A DNA stretch of 64,000 nt from Palsa-504 sp963844625 (GCA_963844625.1 CAWJPF010000001.1:186001-250000), one strand, 5' to 3'. Shown: positions 26,979-36,464, numbered from the stretch's first letter. Notes: generated by a model from the letters alone, not told the origin. Made by a program: numbers and translations.

Positions 26979-28988
26979 TTACACGCTGGGCGTGACGGTG
27001 AAGATGTGGGCCGGCCGCGTCGCCGGATCAAGGCGGACGTAGTTGGCTTGCCCCCACTGGAAGGACTCGCCGGTGAGCTCATCCGTCACGGTGAATTCGC
27101 GGTCCACGCCGAGGGCGGGCGTATCGAGCCAGACCGTGGCTTCTCTGGTCTGGTGCGGGTCGAAGTTGACGACTACCAGTACCGTATCGCTCCCGGAGCG
27201 TCCCGGGACACTATCGACCCGCTTGGAGAAGCACATGAGTTCCGGCTGGTCAACGTAATGAAAGCGCAGGTTGCGCAGCTGGTGAAGGGCCGGGTGCGCG
27301 CGCCTGATCCTGTTCAGCTCGGTGATGTAGTCAGCGATGCCCACGCCGTCCCGCGCGGCCGCCTCCCAGTCGCGGGGGCGGTACTGGTACTTCTCCGAAT
27401 CCATGTATTCCTCGCTGCCCGGCCTCAGCGGCACGTTCTCGCATAGTTCGTACCCAGAGTAAATGCCGTAAGTCGGAGAAAGCATGGCCGCCAGCACGGC
27501 CCGGATCTTGAACGCGGGTGCGCCGCCGTGCTGCAGGTACTCGGTCAGGATGTCCTGGGTGTTGGTGAAGAAGTTGGGCCGCATGTACGGGGCCGACTCG
27601 CCGGCCAGTTCGCGCATGTACTCGGTCAGTTCCCGGACGCTGTTACGCCAGGTGAAGTACGTGTAGGACTGATGGAAGCCGATCTTGGCCAGGGTGTGCA
27701 TCATGGCCGGGCGGGTGAACGCCTCGGCCAGGAACAGCACGTCGGGGTCGGTGGCGTGGACCTGGGCCAGCAGCCATTCCCAGAACCGCAGCGGCTTGGT
27801 GTGCGGGTTGTCGACGCGGAAGATCCGGACGCCGTGGTTTATCCAGTGCCGGACGATCCGCAGCATCTCCGCGTAACTGCCGGCCGGGTCGTTGTCGAAG
27901 TTCAGCGGGTAGATGTCCTGGTACTTCTTCGGCGGGTTCTCGGCGTAGGCGATGGAGCCGTCCGCCCGGGTGGTGAACCACTCCGGGTGCTCCTTGACCC
28001 ACGGGTGGTCAGGCGAGGCCTGCAGGGCCAGGTCGAGCGCGATCTCAAGCCCGACCTCGTGGGCGCGGCCCACGAACGCGTCCCAGTCATCCAGCGTGCC
28101 CAGGTCCCGGTGGATGGCGTCGTGCCCGCCGTCCGGGGAGCCGATCGCCCACGGTGAGCCCGGATCACCCTCGCCGGGGGTCAGGGTGTTGTTCCGGCCC
28201 TTCCTGAACGTCGTCCCGATCGGGTGCACCGGCGGGATGTAGACCACGTCGAACTCCATGGCCGCGATCGCGTCCAGCCGCTTGGCCGCGGTCCGCAGCG
28301 TGCCTGAGGTCGGCGGCCGGCGGCCCATAGGGTCAATCTGAACCCCTTCAGAGCGCGGGAAGAACTCATACCAGGAGCCGAAAAGCGCCCGTTCCCGGTC
28401 CACCCGCAAGGGCAGCGGCCGCGACCTAGTCACCAGCGCGCGCAGCGGCCAGGTCGCCAGGATGACGGCGATGGCGGGATCCTCGGTCGCCGCGAGCCGG
28501 TCCCACGGCGTCAGCCCGCGGTCGCGCAGCTTCGCGACCAGCGCGCGCAGCGCGGTGCGGGCCGCGGCCGGGCGGCTCGCCCCGGGCGGCTGCGGGATCC
28601 GGCGGGCGGCGCGCTCGAACAGCAATGCCCCCTCGGTGAGCATCAGCTCAACGTCCTGACCGGCCGGTATCTTGATGGCCGCGTTATGGTGCCAGGTCGC
28701 GATCGGGTCGGCCCAGGCCTCCACGTGGAACCGCCACGGGCCCTCACGGTTCGGGGTCACGTCGGCGCCCCAGCGGTCGGTCCCCGGGGCGAGCTCGCGC
28801 ATCCGCGCGACCGGGAGCGGCTTGCGGTCCGGATCTCGCAGTACCACGGCCGCCGCGATGAGGTCGTGCCCCTCGCGGAAAACGGTCGCGCTGACCTCGA
28901 AGGTCTCGCCGTTGACCGCCTTCGCCGGGCGGCGTCCGCAGTCCACCGCCGGCTCGACGTCAAGGATCGGGATTCGTCCAATCACCAT
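26979..28988 (-). CDS. glgE: Alpha-1,4-glucan:maltose-1-phosphate maltosyltransferase
   Basis: 669 aa, full length. It adds maltosyl units from maltose-1-phosphate to an alpha-glucan chain (GH13_3). The N-terminal domains precede the barrel: GSWYEFFPRSEG, IPPVHPIGTTFRKGRNNTL, nucleophile Asp in IFRVDNPHTKP, acid/base Glu in LFLAEAFTRP, and the C-terminal sandwich VNFDPHQTREATVWLD. It is the first gene of the glgE-treS-mak-glgB operon, reading away from glgP. A motif shared with the icd-mdh gap lies upstream (29068-29095). Confidence 0.97.
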   Translation of the reverse strand: MVIGRIPILDVEPAVDCGRRPAKAVNGETFEVSATVFREGHDLIAAAVVLRDPDRKPLPVARMRELAPGTDRWGADVTPNREGPWRFHVEAWADPIATWHHNAAIKIPAGQDVELMLTEGALLFERAARRIPQPPGASRPAAARTALRALVAKLRDRGLTPWDRLAATEDPAIAVILATWPLRALVTRSRPLPLRVDRERALFGSWYEFFPRSEGVQIDPMGRRPPTSGTLRTAAKRLDAIAAMEFDVVYIPPVHPIGTTFRKGRNNTLTPGEGDPGSPWAIGSPDGGHDAIHRDLGTLDDWDAFVGRAHEVGLEIALDLALQASPDHPWVKEHPEWFTTRADGSIAYAENPPKKYQDIYPLNFDNDPAGSYAEMLRIVRHWINHGVRIFRVDNPHTKPLRFWEWLLAQVHATDPDVLFLAEAFTRPAMMHTLAKIGFHQSYTYFTWRNSVRELTEYMRELAGESAPYMRPNFFTNTQDILTEYLQHGGAPAFKIRAVLAAMLSPTYGIYSGYELCENVPLRPGSEEYMDSEKYQYRPRDWEAAARDGVGIADYITELNRIRRAHPALHQLRNLRFHYVDQPELMCFSKRVDSVPGRSGSDTVLVVVNFDPHQTREATVWLDTPALGVDREFTVTDELTGESFQWGQANYVRLDPATRPAHIFTVTPSV

Positions 28989-29067
28989 GTAACGCTACCG
29001 AGGACGGGGCCCTTCATGCCACCGTGCGGGGGCCTAAAAAAAGCGTGGCGCGTGGATGATGTTTGCC

Positions 29068-29095
29068 GGCCGGTTTAACCACCGTTCGTTCGGGG
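29068..29095 (-). promoter_or_regulatory. Candidate regulatory element upstream of glgE (shared with mdh)
   Basis: Read on the glgE strand it is CCCCGAACGAAC, then GGTGGT, a short spacer, and ACCGGCC. The same arrangement with one base change and a longer spacer precedes mdh (37699-37730) in the same orientation to the gene. The surrounding 204-bp glgE-glgP gap is AT-richer and likely holds both divergent promoters; no clear -35/-10 was assigned. Confidence 0.4.
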
Positions 29096-29192
29096 TAATT
29101 TGAATTGTTTTTCCCCTAGGAGGCCGCTGATACCGGATCCGCTCCCGGACGGCGGTTCGGCGTTGCGGGCGCGGACCCATTAGGGTCTGCCC

Positions 29193-31775
29193 GTGAGAGC
29201 GATTCGCCGGTTTACCGTCCGCGTTACCCTGCCCGAGCCGCTGGCCGCGCTGCACGGCCTGATGCTGAACCTCCGCTGGTCCTGGCACAGCCCGACCGCC
29301 GAGCTGTTCGCGTCGATCGACCCCCGCGCCTGGGAGGCGTCGGAGGGCGACCCGATCGCGATGCTCAGCGCCCTGCCGTCGTCCCAGATCGCCGCGCTCG
29401 CGGCCGACGGGGAATTCCTCGCCAGGCTGGACGCGGTCGAGCGGGACCTGCGTCACTACCTGTCCGAGCCCCGCTGGTACGAACACGCGGGCCCGGAGTC
29501 CAGGCCGGCCGCGATCGCGTACTTCTCGCCCGAGTACGGCATTACCGCCGCGCTCCCGCAGTACTCCGGCGGCCTGGGCATCCTGGCCGGCGATCACCTG
29601 AAGTCGGCCAGCGACCTCGGCGTGCCGCTGATCGGGGTCGGCCTGCTGTACCGGCACGGGTACTTCACCCAGTCACTGTCCGCCGACGGCTGGCAGGCCG
29701 AGCGCTACCCGGTCGGCGACCCGAACGGCCTGCCGTTCGACCTGCTCCGCGACGCGGACGGGACCGCGACCCGGATCGCGGTCGGGCTGAGCGAGGGCCG
29801 GCAGCTGGCGGCCCAGATCTGGGTGGCCCAGGTCGGGCGGATCCCGCTGCTGCTGCTCGACTCCTACGTGGAGGAGAACGAGGCCGACCTGCACGAGGTC
29901 ACCGACCGGCTCTACGGCGGCGGCAGCGAGCACCGGCTGCGGCAGGAACTGCTGCTCGGCATCGGCGGCATGCGCGCGGTCCGGGCGTTCTGCGCGCTGC
30001 GCGGGTTCCCCGCGCCCGAGGTGTTCCACACCAACGAGGGCCACGCCGGGTTCCTCGGCCTGGAGCGGATCCGCGAGTACGTCGAGCAGGGCCTGAGCTT
30101 CGGCGAAGCCCTCGAGGTGGGCCGGGCGGCCACGGTGTTCACCACGCATACCCCGGTCGCCGCGGGCATCGACCGGTTCGACCGCGACCTGGTGCGGCGG
30201 CACTTCGCCGACGATCCGCTGCTGCCCATCGACCGGGTGCTCGCGCTGGGCGCGGAGACCTACCCCGGCGGCGACCCCGACGTGTTCAACATGGCCGTCA
30301 TGGGCATGCGGCTGGCTCAGCGCGTCAACGGCGTCTCCAAGCTGCACGGCCAGGTGAGCCGGGAGATGTTCGCCGGGCTCTGGCCGGGTTTCGACACCAG
30401 CGAGGTGCCGATCGGGTCGGTCACCAACGGCGTGCACACGCCGACCTGGGTGGCGCCGGAGATCCTGCTGCTGACCGGCACCTCGCCGGGCGAGGCGGCC
30501 GGCTGGGACTGGGAGCGGGCCGCCGCCACCCCGGCCGGCGTGCTCTGGGATACCAGGCGCGCACTGCGCGCGCGGCTGGTGGCCGAGACCCGGCGGCGGC
30601 TGCGCGCCTCCTGGCGCCAGCGGGGCGCGTCCGACGCCGAGCTGACCTGGATCGACGACGTGCTCGACGAGAACGCGCTCACGATCGGGTTCGCCCGGCG
30701 GGTGCCCTCCTACAAGCGGCTCACGCTCATGCTGAACGACCCCGAGCAGCTCAGCCAGCTGCTGAACGACTCGGCGCGGCCGCTGCAGATCGTCGTCGCG
30801 GGCAAGGCCCATCCCGCCGACGAGGGCGGCAAGGGACTGATCCAGCAGATGGTCCAGTTCGCCGATTCTCCCGACGTGCGCCGCCGGATCGTGTTCCTGC
30901 CCGACTACGACATGGCCATGGCCCACGCGCTGGTGCAGGGGTGCGACGTCTGGCTGAACAATCCGCTGCGGCCACTCGAGGCGTCCGGCACGTCCGGGAT
31001 GAAGTCCGCGCTGAACGGCGGGCTCAACCTCTCGGTGCGGGACGGCTGGTGGGACGAGTGGTACGACGGCGTGAACGGGTGGGAGATACCGTCAGCCGGC
31101 GGCGTGGCCGACCCGGCCCGCCGCGACGAGCTCGAGGCCAACGCGCTGTACGAGCTGCTGGGCAAGTCGGTGGCGCCGCTGTTCTACGACCGCGACGCCG
31201 AGGAGATCCCGCTGGGCTGGGTGGAGCGGATCAGGCACACGTTCCGCTCGCTCGGACCGAAGGTGCAGGCCGAACGGATGGTCCGGGAGTACGTGACGGC
31301 GCTTTACGGGCCGGCCGCGGTCGCCTCCCGCAGGCTGGCCGGCGACGACTTCGGGCCCGCCAGGGAACTGGCCGCCTGGAAGAAGCGCGTGGTGGCAGCG
31401 TGGCCGCAGGTGCGGATCGACCACGTGGAGTCCGAGGCGGCCGGGCAGGCCCTGGGCTCGGCGCTGATGGTGCGGGTACTGGTGGCGCTCGGCGAGCTCA
31501 CCGAGGACGACGTGATGGTGGAAGTGGTGTACGGGCGGCCGGACGACGACGACGAGATCGTGCAGCCCTCCTACGCCACGCTGATCCCGGAGGCATCCGC
31601 CGGGACGCCCGGGCTGCTGCGCTACTCCGGTGAGCTGCCGCTTGACCGGCCCGGATCCTTCGGGTACACCGTGCGGGTACTGCCGAACCATCCGCTGCTT
31701 GACAGCCGCGCCGAACTCGGGCTGGTGACCTACCCGCAGGCGCCGGCCGGGATGACCAACGGCGACCTGCGCTAG
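29193..31775 (+). CDS. glgP: Alpha-glucan phosphorylase
   Basis: 860 aa from GTG 29193. It breaks alpha-1,4-glucan with phosphate to glucose-1-phosphate (GT35, PLP-dependent, actinobacterial AGP type). Visible: YFSPEYGITAALPQYSGGLG, HTNEGHAGF, the cofactor/phosphate-site stretch EASGTSGMKSALNGGLNLS, and FARRVPSYKRLTLM. Its position divergent from glgE puts glucan synthesis and breakdown side by side. The enoyl-CoA hydratase starts 19 nt after its stop, so read-through is likely. Confidence 0.95.
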   Translation: MRAIRRFTVRVTLPEPLAALHGLMLNLRWSWHSPTAELFASIDPRAWEASEGDPIAMLSALPSSQIAALAADGEFLARLDAVERDLRHYLSEPRWYEHAGPESRPAAIAYFSPEYGITAALPQYSGGLGILAGDHLKSASDLGVPLIGVGLLYRHGYFTQSLSADGWQAERYPVGDPNGLPFDLLRDADGTATRIAVGLSEGRQLAAQIWVAQVGRIPLLLLDSYVEENEADLHEVTDRLYGGGSEHRLRQELLLGIGGMRAVRAFCALRGFPAPEVFHTNEGHAGFLGLERIREYVEQGLSFGEALEVGRAATVFTTHTPVAAGIDRFDRDLVRRHFADDPLLPIDRVLALGAETYPGGDPDVFNMAVMGMRLAQRVNGVSKLHGQVSREMFAGLWPGFDTSEVPIGSVTNGVHTPTWVAPEILLLTGTSPGEAAGWDWERAAATPAGVLWDTRRALRARLVAETRRRLRASWRQRGASDAELTWIDDVLDENALTIGFARRVPSYKRLTLMLNDPEQLSQLLNDSARPLQIVVAGKAHPADEGGKGLIQQMVQFADSPDVRRRIVFLPDYDMAMAHALVQGCDVWLNNPLRPLEASGTSGMKSALNGGLNLSVRDGWWDEWYDGVNGWEIPSAGGVADPARRDELEANALYELLGKSVAPLFYDRDAEEIPLGWVERIRHTFRSLGPKVQAERMVREYVTALYGPAAVASRRLAGDDFGPARELAAWKKRVVAAWPQVRIDHVESEAAGQALGSALMVRVLVALGELTEDDVMVEVVYGRPDDDDEIVQPSYATLIPEASAGTPGLLRYSGELPLDRPGSFGYTVRVLPNHPLLDSRAELGLVTYPQAPAGMTNGDLR

Positions 31776-31794
31776 CGTTGTGGAAAGGATCGGA

Positions 31795-32574
31795 ATGGGT
31801 GAGCTTGTCCGGCTGGAGATCGCGGAAGGCATCGGCACGATCCGCCTGGACCGGCCGCCGGTCAACGCACTGAACGACCAGGTGACCGAGGAGATCGCAG
31901 CCGCCGCCCGCGCGGCCGACGCCTCCGGCGAGGTCCGCGCGGTGATCATCTACGGCGGCGCGAAGGTCTTCGCCGCGGGCGCCGACATCACGGACATGGC
32001 CGAGGCCAGCTACGTCGACATGGCCCAGCGGGCGGGCCGGCTGCAGGACGCCATGGCGCTCGTGGCCGGCATCGGCAAGCCGGTGGTCGCCGCGATCACC
32101 GGGTACGCCCTGGGCGGCGGGATGGAACTCGCGCTCAGTGCCGACTTCCGGATCGCGGGGGAGAGCGCCCGGCTCGGCCAGCCCGAGATCCTGCTCGGCA
32201 TCATCCCCGGCGCGGGCGGGACGCAGCGGCTGCCCCGGCTCGTCGGACCCGCCAAGGCCAAGGACATCGTGTTCAGCGGCCGGATGCTCAAGGCCGCGGA
32301 GGCACACGCCATCGGCCTGGTCGACCAGGTCGTGCCAGACGACGCGGTGTACACCGCGGCCCGCGACGCGATGAAGCGATACGTGGGCGGCCCCGCCCTC
32401 GCGCTGCGCGCGGCCAAGCTGGCCATCGACCAGGGCCTCGGCGTGGACCTGGGTACCGGCCTGGAGATCGAGCGGGCCCACTTCGCCGCGCTGTTCAGCA
32501 CCGAGGACCAGCGCGCCGGCATGCGCAGCTTCCTGGAAAACGGTCCCGGCAAAGCCACCTTCACCGGCCGCTAA
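31795..32574 (+). CDS. Enoyl-CoA hydratase/isomerase family protein
   Basis: 259 aa from ATG 31795 with AAAGGA upstream; an in-frame start 15 nt earlier is also possible. Crotonase fold: the oxyanion hole is formed by KVFAAGADI and GYALGGGMELALSADFRIA, the catalytic Glu region is QPEILLGIIPGAGGTQRLPRLVG, and RMLKAAEAHAIGLVDQVV is typical. It hydrates a trans-2-enoyl-CoA in beta-oxidation or a related path. It has no obvious functional link to the glycogen genes it follows. Confidence 0.92.
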   Translation: MGELVRLEIAEGIGTIRLDRPPVNALNDQVTEEIAAAARAADASGEVRAVIIYGGAKVFAAGADITDMAEASYVDMAQRAGRLQDAMALVAGIGKPVVAAITGYALGGGMELALSADFRIAGESARLGQPEILLGIIPGAGGTQRLPRLVGPAKAKDIVFSGRMLKAAEAHAIGLVDQVVPDDAVYTAARDAMKRYVGGPALALRAAKLAIDQGLGVDLGTGLEIERAHFAALFSTEDQRAGMRSFLENGPGKATFTGR

Positions 32575-32603
32575 CCCCGCCCGGCCCGCCCGGTCCTGGC
32601 CGG

Positions 32604-32649
32604 ATCGTGGATCGCTGCTACCCGCATAGGGGTAGTGGCGATCCACGAT
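32604..32649. terminator. Bidirectional hairpin between the enoyl-CoA hydratase and the 137-aa gene
   Basis: Inverted repeat with outer 12-bp arms (32604-32615 and 32638-32649) and inner 6-bp arms (32618-32623 and 32630-32635) interrupted by a TG/TG internal mismatch. It lies between two converging genes. Confidence 0.75.
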
Positions 32650-32656
32650 GATCAAT

Positions 32657-33070
32657 TCAGTTGCCCGCGACTAGCTTGCGAAGCGCCTGGGCGGCTTGGG
32701 CGTTCTGCTCGGCGTAGCTCACCAGCGCGCTGGCCAGGGTGGCGGCCCACTCCTGGATCGGCACCGTCTGCCTGGACAGCACCACGCCGCGCACCGCCCT
32801 GCAGACCTCCGCCACCGGCTGTCCGTTCCGCACGCCCAGCGTCATCTGCAGGTCGCCGAGCCGCACCACGATCTTGGAGATCTCGCCGGGACGCCCCTTC
32901 ATCCGGTCGGACATCGACCGTTCCCGGTCCACGGTCACGTAGTCGGCGGGCAGCGCCTCGCCGAGCAACTGGGTCAGGACACGAGCGTAAATCGCCACGT
33001 CCGTGCTGTCGGCGCGCAGCGCGGCGGTAACCATGTCCAGCGAGAGCGCGTCGTCGTGCTCAGTCATCAA
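32657..33070 (-). CDS. Conserved actinobacterial protein of unknown function
   Basis: 137 aa; the start may be either of two adjacent ATGs (33070 or 33067). The sequence MTEHDDALSLDMVTAALRADSTDVAIYARVL, then GRPGEISKIVVRLGDLQMTLGVRNGQ and SALVSYAEQNAQAAQALRKLV suggests a small alpha/beta protein with C-terminal helices. No catalytic residues or membrane segments are seen. It is divergent from the Ser/Thr kinase gene, with 212 bp between. I cannot assign a role. Confidence 0.7.
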   Translation of the reverse strand: MMTEHDDALSLDMVTAALRADSTDVAIYARVLTQLLGEALPADYVTVDRERSMSDRMKGRPGEISKIVVRLGDLQMTLGVRNGQPVAEVCRAVRGVVLSRQTVPIQEWAATLASALVSYAEQNAQAAQALRKLVAGN

Positions 33071-33120
33071 TCAGCCCCACAGGTAGTAATGCTCGTGATT
33101 CTAGTGCGCGCCGCCCGCCG

Positions 33121-33188
33121 CGGCCCTTTCGCGCCCCCGCGGCGGCCCCTTTCGCGCTCCCGCGGCGGCCCCTTTCGCGGCCGCCGCG
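33121..33188. repeat. Short tandem GC-rich repeat in the kinase promoter region
   Basis: Nearly three units of about 22-23 bp (cggcccctttcgcg plus a cccgcgg end) lie in the 212-bp gap between the 137-aa gene and the kinase. Nothing else is recognised in this gap. Confidence 0.7.
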
Positions 33189-33282
33189 ATCCCGGCGCCC
33201 GCCCGGGATCCGGGCCGTTACCGATAGGCAACATCTCGTTCGCTCCACAAGTTGGCATCTGTTTCGTAGTCTGGATGACGCG

Positions 33283-35073
33283 ATGCCTGCGACGGAACGA
33301 CTGCCGGGGACTCTCGGCCCGTATCGCCTTCAGGACCGCCTCGGGGAGGGCGGCATGGGGGTGGTTCACCTCGCCCGCGATCCGGAAGGCCGCCTGGTCG
33401 CGGTAAAGGTGCTCAATCCCCAGGGCACCGAGAGCGCCAACGCCCGCCGCCGCCTGGCCCGCGAGGTGGAGACCATGCGCCGGGTCCGCAGCCCCTACGT
33501 CGCCGAGGTTCTCGACGCCGACGTGACCGGCGAGTTCCCCTACATCGTCACGAGGTACGTGGCCGGGCCCACGCTGGAGGAGATGGTCCGCAGCCACGGC
33601 CCGCTGCCCGCCCCGGGCCTGCGCAGGCTCGCCCACGGCATGGCCGAGGCACTGGCCGCGATCCACGCGGCGGGCGTGGTCCACCGTGACCTCAAGCCAG
33701 GCAACGTGATGCTCGCCGACGACCGCCCGGTCGTGATCGACTTCGGCATCGCCCAGGCCGGCGACGCGACCCGGCTGACGCAGACCGGGCTGGTCATGGG
33801 CACGCCCGGCTACCTGGCCCCCGAGGTGATCGAGGGCCAGCCGAGCAGTCCCGCCTCGGACGTGCACTGCTGGGGCACGACGATGGCGTTCGCGGCAACC
33901 GGCCACCTGCCGTTCGGCGGCGGTTCGTATGAGTCGATCTTCTACCGCATCGTCTCCGGGCGCGCTGACCTCAACGGCGTCCCGGCCCCGTTCGTGCCGC
34001 TCATCTCCGCGGCGCTGGCCCGGGACCCCAGCCACCGCCCGTCGGCCAGCTGGCTCAGCGTCCAGGCGAGCGCCCTGAGCCTTTCGCCGCCCGCGGCCTA
34101 CGCCGGCTTCCCGGCGACGGAGACCTCCCTCTCGCTGGCTCCCTCCCCGCCGGCGCCGCTGCCGGCGCCGCTGCCGGCGCCGCTGGTCTCGCCGCGGGCG
34201 CCGCAGGTCGCGCCCGGGGCGCCGCGGATGCCGCAACCGGTGCAGATGGCGCCCAGGCAGGCAGCCAGGGACGTCGCCGACTTGCTGCCTCCCGTCAGCT
34301 ACGCTCCCGCCCAGCCCCAGAGATCCCAGGGACCCCAGCCGGCCCCGGCCCCGCCGGCCCAGCCGCTTCAGCCCGCCGCGGGCACGGCATGGCCCCAAGA
34401 CCAGCGCGACCAGCGCGACCAGCGCCAGCCCGACCAGCGCCCGCCTAGGTCCAAGCCAGGCTCCCAGACGCGCCCGAACACCCTCGCCGGTGTCGCCGTC
34501 ATGGTGGCCGCCGTGGCGTTGACGGTCATGCTGCCTGTAGCCGGCCTGGTGGCCGCGCTGGTCGTGATTACCCTGCTCCGGGCCGCGGACCGGGCGCAGA
34601 GCAGGCTGGCGGTGCGCCGGTCCGTGCGCGGACCCCAGGCCAGCGACCTGCTGCTCGTGGTGGTCACCGCGCCGCTGACGGTGGCCAGGGCGTTGCTGAC
34701 CGCGATACTGATCGCCCCGCTCGCCGTCGCCGCGGGCGCGGCTACCTTCGCCGTCACGGTCGTGGTGACGCACAGCCTGAATATGCCGCGGGCCGGTGCG
34801 TACGCGGCCGCGGCCATCGTGGCCTGGTACGGCCTCGGGCCCGGATCAGGCCGCCCGCGGCGCCAGCTGAACCGGATGGTGGGCGTCCTGGCCAGGACCC
34901 CGGCGTCGGCGGCGGTGACGGCGCTCGCCGTCTGGGCGCTGGCGGCCGCCGCTGTCTTGTTCGCCTGGTCGCAGACCCCGTACTACTGGCCGGCGGTGGC
35001 CCCGCATCTGCCCGGCCTGCACAGCCTGATCACGTCAGCGGCGAACTGGCTGCTGCGGAACACTCACGCTTAA
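33283..35073 (+). CDS. Membrane-anchored serine/threonine protein kinase
   Basis: 596 aa. The kinase domain spans residues 9-265: glycine loop GEGGMGVV, Lys in VAVKVL, catalytic loop HRDLKPGNV, VIDFG (DFG), GTPGYLAPEV (APE), and a C-lobe ending near DPSHRPSASW. A Pro/Gln-rich linker follows. From about residue 405 several hydrophobic helices (LAGVAVMVAAVALTVML, LLLVVVTAPLTVARALL, AAVLFAW) form a membrane domain rather than the usual PASTA repeats. Its stop overlaps the stop of the converging FHA gene by 3-4 nt. It is a Hanks-type signalling kinase; the substrate may be the FHA protein, but this is inference. Confidence 0.93.
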   Translation: MPATERLPGTLGPYRLQDRLGEGGMGVVHLARDPEGRLVAVKVLNPQGTESANARRRLAREVETMRRVRSPYVAEVLDADVTGEFPYIVTRYVAGPTLEEMVRSHGPLPAPGLRRLAHGMAEALAAIHAAGVVHRDLKPGNVMLADDRPVVIDFGIAQAGDATRLTQTGLVMGTPGYLAPEVIEGQPSSPASDVHCWGTTMAFAATGHLPFGGGSYESIFYRIVSGRADLNGVPAPFVPLISAALARDPSHRPSASWLSVQASALSLSPPAAYAGFPATETSLSLAPSPPAPLPAPLPAPLVSPRAPQVAPGAPRMPQPVQMAPRQAARDVADLLPPVSYAPAQPQRSQGPQPAPAPPAQPLQPAAGTAWPQDQRDQRDQRQPDQRPPRSKPGSQTRPNTLAGVAVMVAAVALTVMLPVAGLVAALVVITLLRAADRAQSRLAVRRSVRGPQASDLLLVVVTAPLTVARALLTAILIAPLAVAAGAATFAVTVVVTHSLNMPRAGAYAAAAIVAWYGLGPGSGRPRRQLNRMVGVLARTPASAAVTALAVWALAAAAVLFAWSQTPYYWPAVAPHLPGLHSLITSAANWLLRNTHA

Positions 35074-35750
35074 CGCCTCACCAAGGTCAGCCGGCGGCGG
35101 CACCTGCTCGGCCTGCCAGCCCGGCTGGGCGGCTGCCGAGCTGGCCGGCCCGAGCTGGCCGGCCCCGGCCTGAGCGGCGCTGGCTTGACCAGGCCGAGCG
35201 CGACGACCTCGTTGGCGAGCCTGGTGCGCCGGTTCGTGCCCTCGGGAATCCGGAACTTCTGGTACAGCCTCAGCAGGTGCTGCTTGACTGCCGCCTCGGT
35301 CACCACCAGGTCCGTGGCGATCTCGTGCGCCGTGGCGGGGGTGGCGAAGGCCTCATCGGAGAGCGCGGGCCTGCACAGTGAGGCCAGCACGTCAATCTCG
35401 CGGCGGGTGAGTTCGGGAACGGCCGAGCGGCGTAGCTCGGTCTCGGCGGGGATCTCCTCCGGCGGGATCCCGCTGATCCGGCAGCGGGCCGTGCCGAAGC
35501 TCAGCACGTCGCCGTCCTCAAGCAGTCGGCGGGCGACCGGCCGCCCGTTAACCCTCGTTCCGTTTCGTGATAAACCGAGGTCGGAGACGTAGACGTAGGG
35601 TCCGCGGCGGACGAGTTCGGCGTGCAAGCGCGAGACGCTGGGATCATTGAGGCGGATATCGGCACCCTGGCCGCGGCCGACGGTTGTCAGCACATCGCGC
35701 AACGGGAAGACCTCGCCACTGTCCTCGATCCGGAGGAGCGGTGTGTCCAA
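35070..35750 (-). CDS. FHA-domain protein with helix-turn-helix
   Basis: 226 aa. The N-terminal FHA domain (residues 5-95) has the pThr-binding pattern VGRGQGADIRLNDPSVSRLHAEL and LGLSRNGTRVNG. After ELTRREIDVLASLCRP comes an HTH-like region (HEIATDLVVTEAAVKQHLLRLYQKFRI), close to LuxR/response-regulator helices. The tail is Arg/Pro-rich and basic. It converges on the Ser/Thr kinase gene with overlapping stops. It probably reads phosphothreonine and may bind DNA. Confidence 0.88.
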   Translation of the reverse strand: MDTPLLRIEDSGEVFPLRDVLTTVGRGQGADIRLNDPSVSRLHAELVRRGPYVYVSDLGLSRNGTRVNGRPVARRLLEDGDVLSFGTARCRISGIPPEEIPAETELRRSAVPELTRREIDVLASLCRPALSDEAFATPATAHEIATDLVVTEAAVKQHLLRLYQKFRIPEGTNRRTRLANEVVALGLVKPAPLRPGPASSGRPARQPPSRAGRPSRCRRRLTLVRR

Positions 35751-35914
35751 ATCAGATCATTCCTTCTATCGGAGCCGCTACAGATATATCACCATAGGGT
35801 TACCCCTCGTGCTGCCTGTCTCACCGTGAGATTACCTGTCGATCTGGGGTACGCCGTGGCAACGGCCCGGCCTCGCGCCGGTAAACTTCCTGCGGAAAGC
35901 CGGGAGGCAGGTGC

Positions 35915-36442
35915 ATGACGAATCAGCCGGCGAAGGCTGGCCCGAGGCGGGGACAGGCGCCGCTAGCTAGTGCTGTGCCGTCCCTTGGTGACACCCCGCC
36001 GCCCGTCCACCACCAGGACGTCCCCCGCGCCGCCGCAGCCCCCGGCCCGGTGGCCGCCGCAGCGCCAAGAACCGCCGCAGTGCCAAGGACCGCCGCAGTG
36101 CCAAGGACCGCCGCAGCGCCAAGGACCGCCACTGCCCCCCGCGCCGCTACCGCCGGCCACCGGGCCGCCCGGACCGGCGACGCCGGGCCTGGCGCGCTGG
36201 CCTGGGTGCCGTACCTTCTCGTGCTGGCGGGTGTCGCCGTCGGCGTGCTCCTGGCCTTGGAGGGATCCGCGGGCCGGGGCATGGGACTGCTGGGCGGCTC
36301 GCTGCTCGCCGCGGGGCTGGCGAGGCTAGTGCTGCCGCCCCGGCTGGCGGGCCCGCTGGCCTCCCGCGGAAGAGCTTCCGACGTGCTGGCGTTCACGGCG
36401 CTCGGCGCCGGGGTGCTCGCGGTCGCGCTGATGCTGCCATGA
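35915..36442 (+). CDS. DUF3017 membrane protein
   Basis: 175 aa from ATG 35915. The first 85 residues are Pro/Ala/Arg repeats (TAAVPR, 6 aa per 18-bp unit). Residues 95-175 have three hydrophobic helices (WVPYLLVLAGVAVGVLLAL, MGLLGGSLLAAGLARLVL, LAFTALGAGVLAVALML) that match DUF3017. In several actinomycetes DUF3017 lies beside the mdh region, as here before icd-mdh. The function is unknown. The icd start is 22 nt downstream. Confidence 0.8.
   Translation: MTNQPAKAGPRRGQAPLASAVPSLGDTPPPVHHQDVPRAAAAPGPVAAAAPRTAAVPRTAAVPRTAAAPRTATAPRAATAGHRAARTGDAGPGALAWVPYLLVLAGVAVGVLLALEGSAGRGMGLLGGSLLAAGLARLVLPPRLAGPLASRGRASDVLAFTALGAGVLAVALMLP
36053..36124 (+). repeat. 18-bp in-frame tandem repeat in DUF3017 gene
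   Basis: Four near-identical 18-bp units (accgccgcagtgccaagg and variants) encode TAAVPR hexapeptides in the low-complexity N-terminus. Confidence 0.85.
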
Positions 36443-36464
36443 GCAGCTGTCGATAAGGAGAAAC

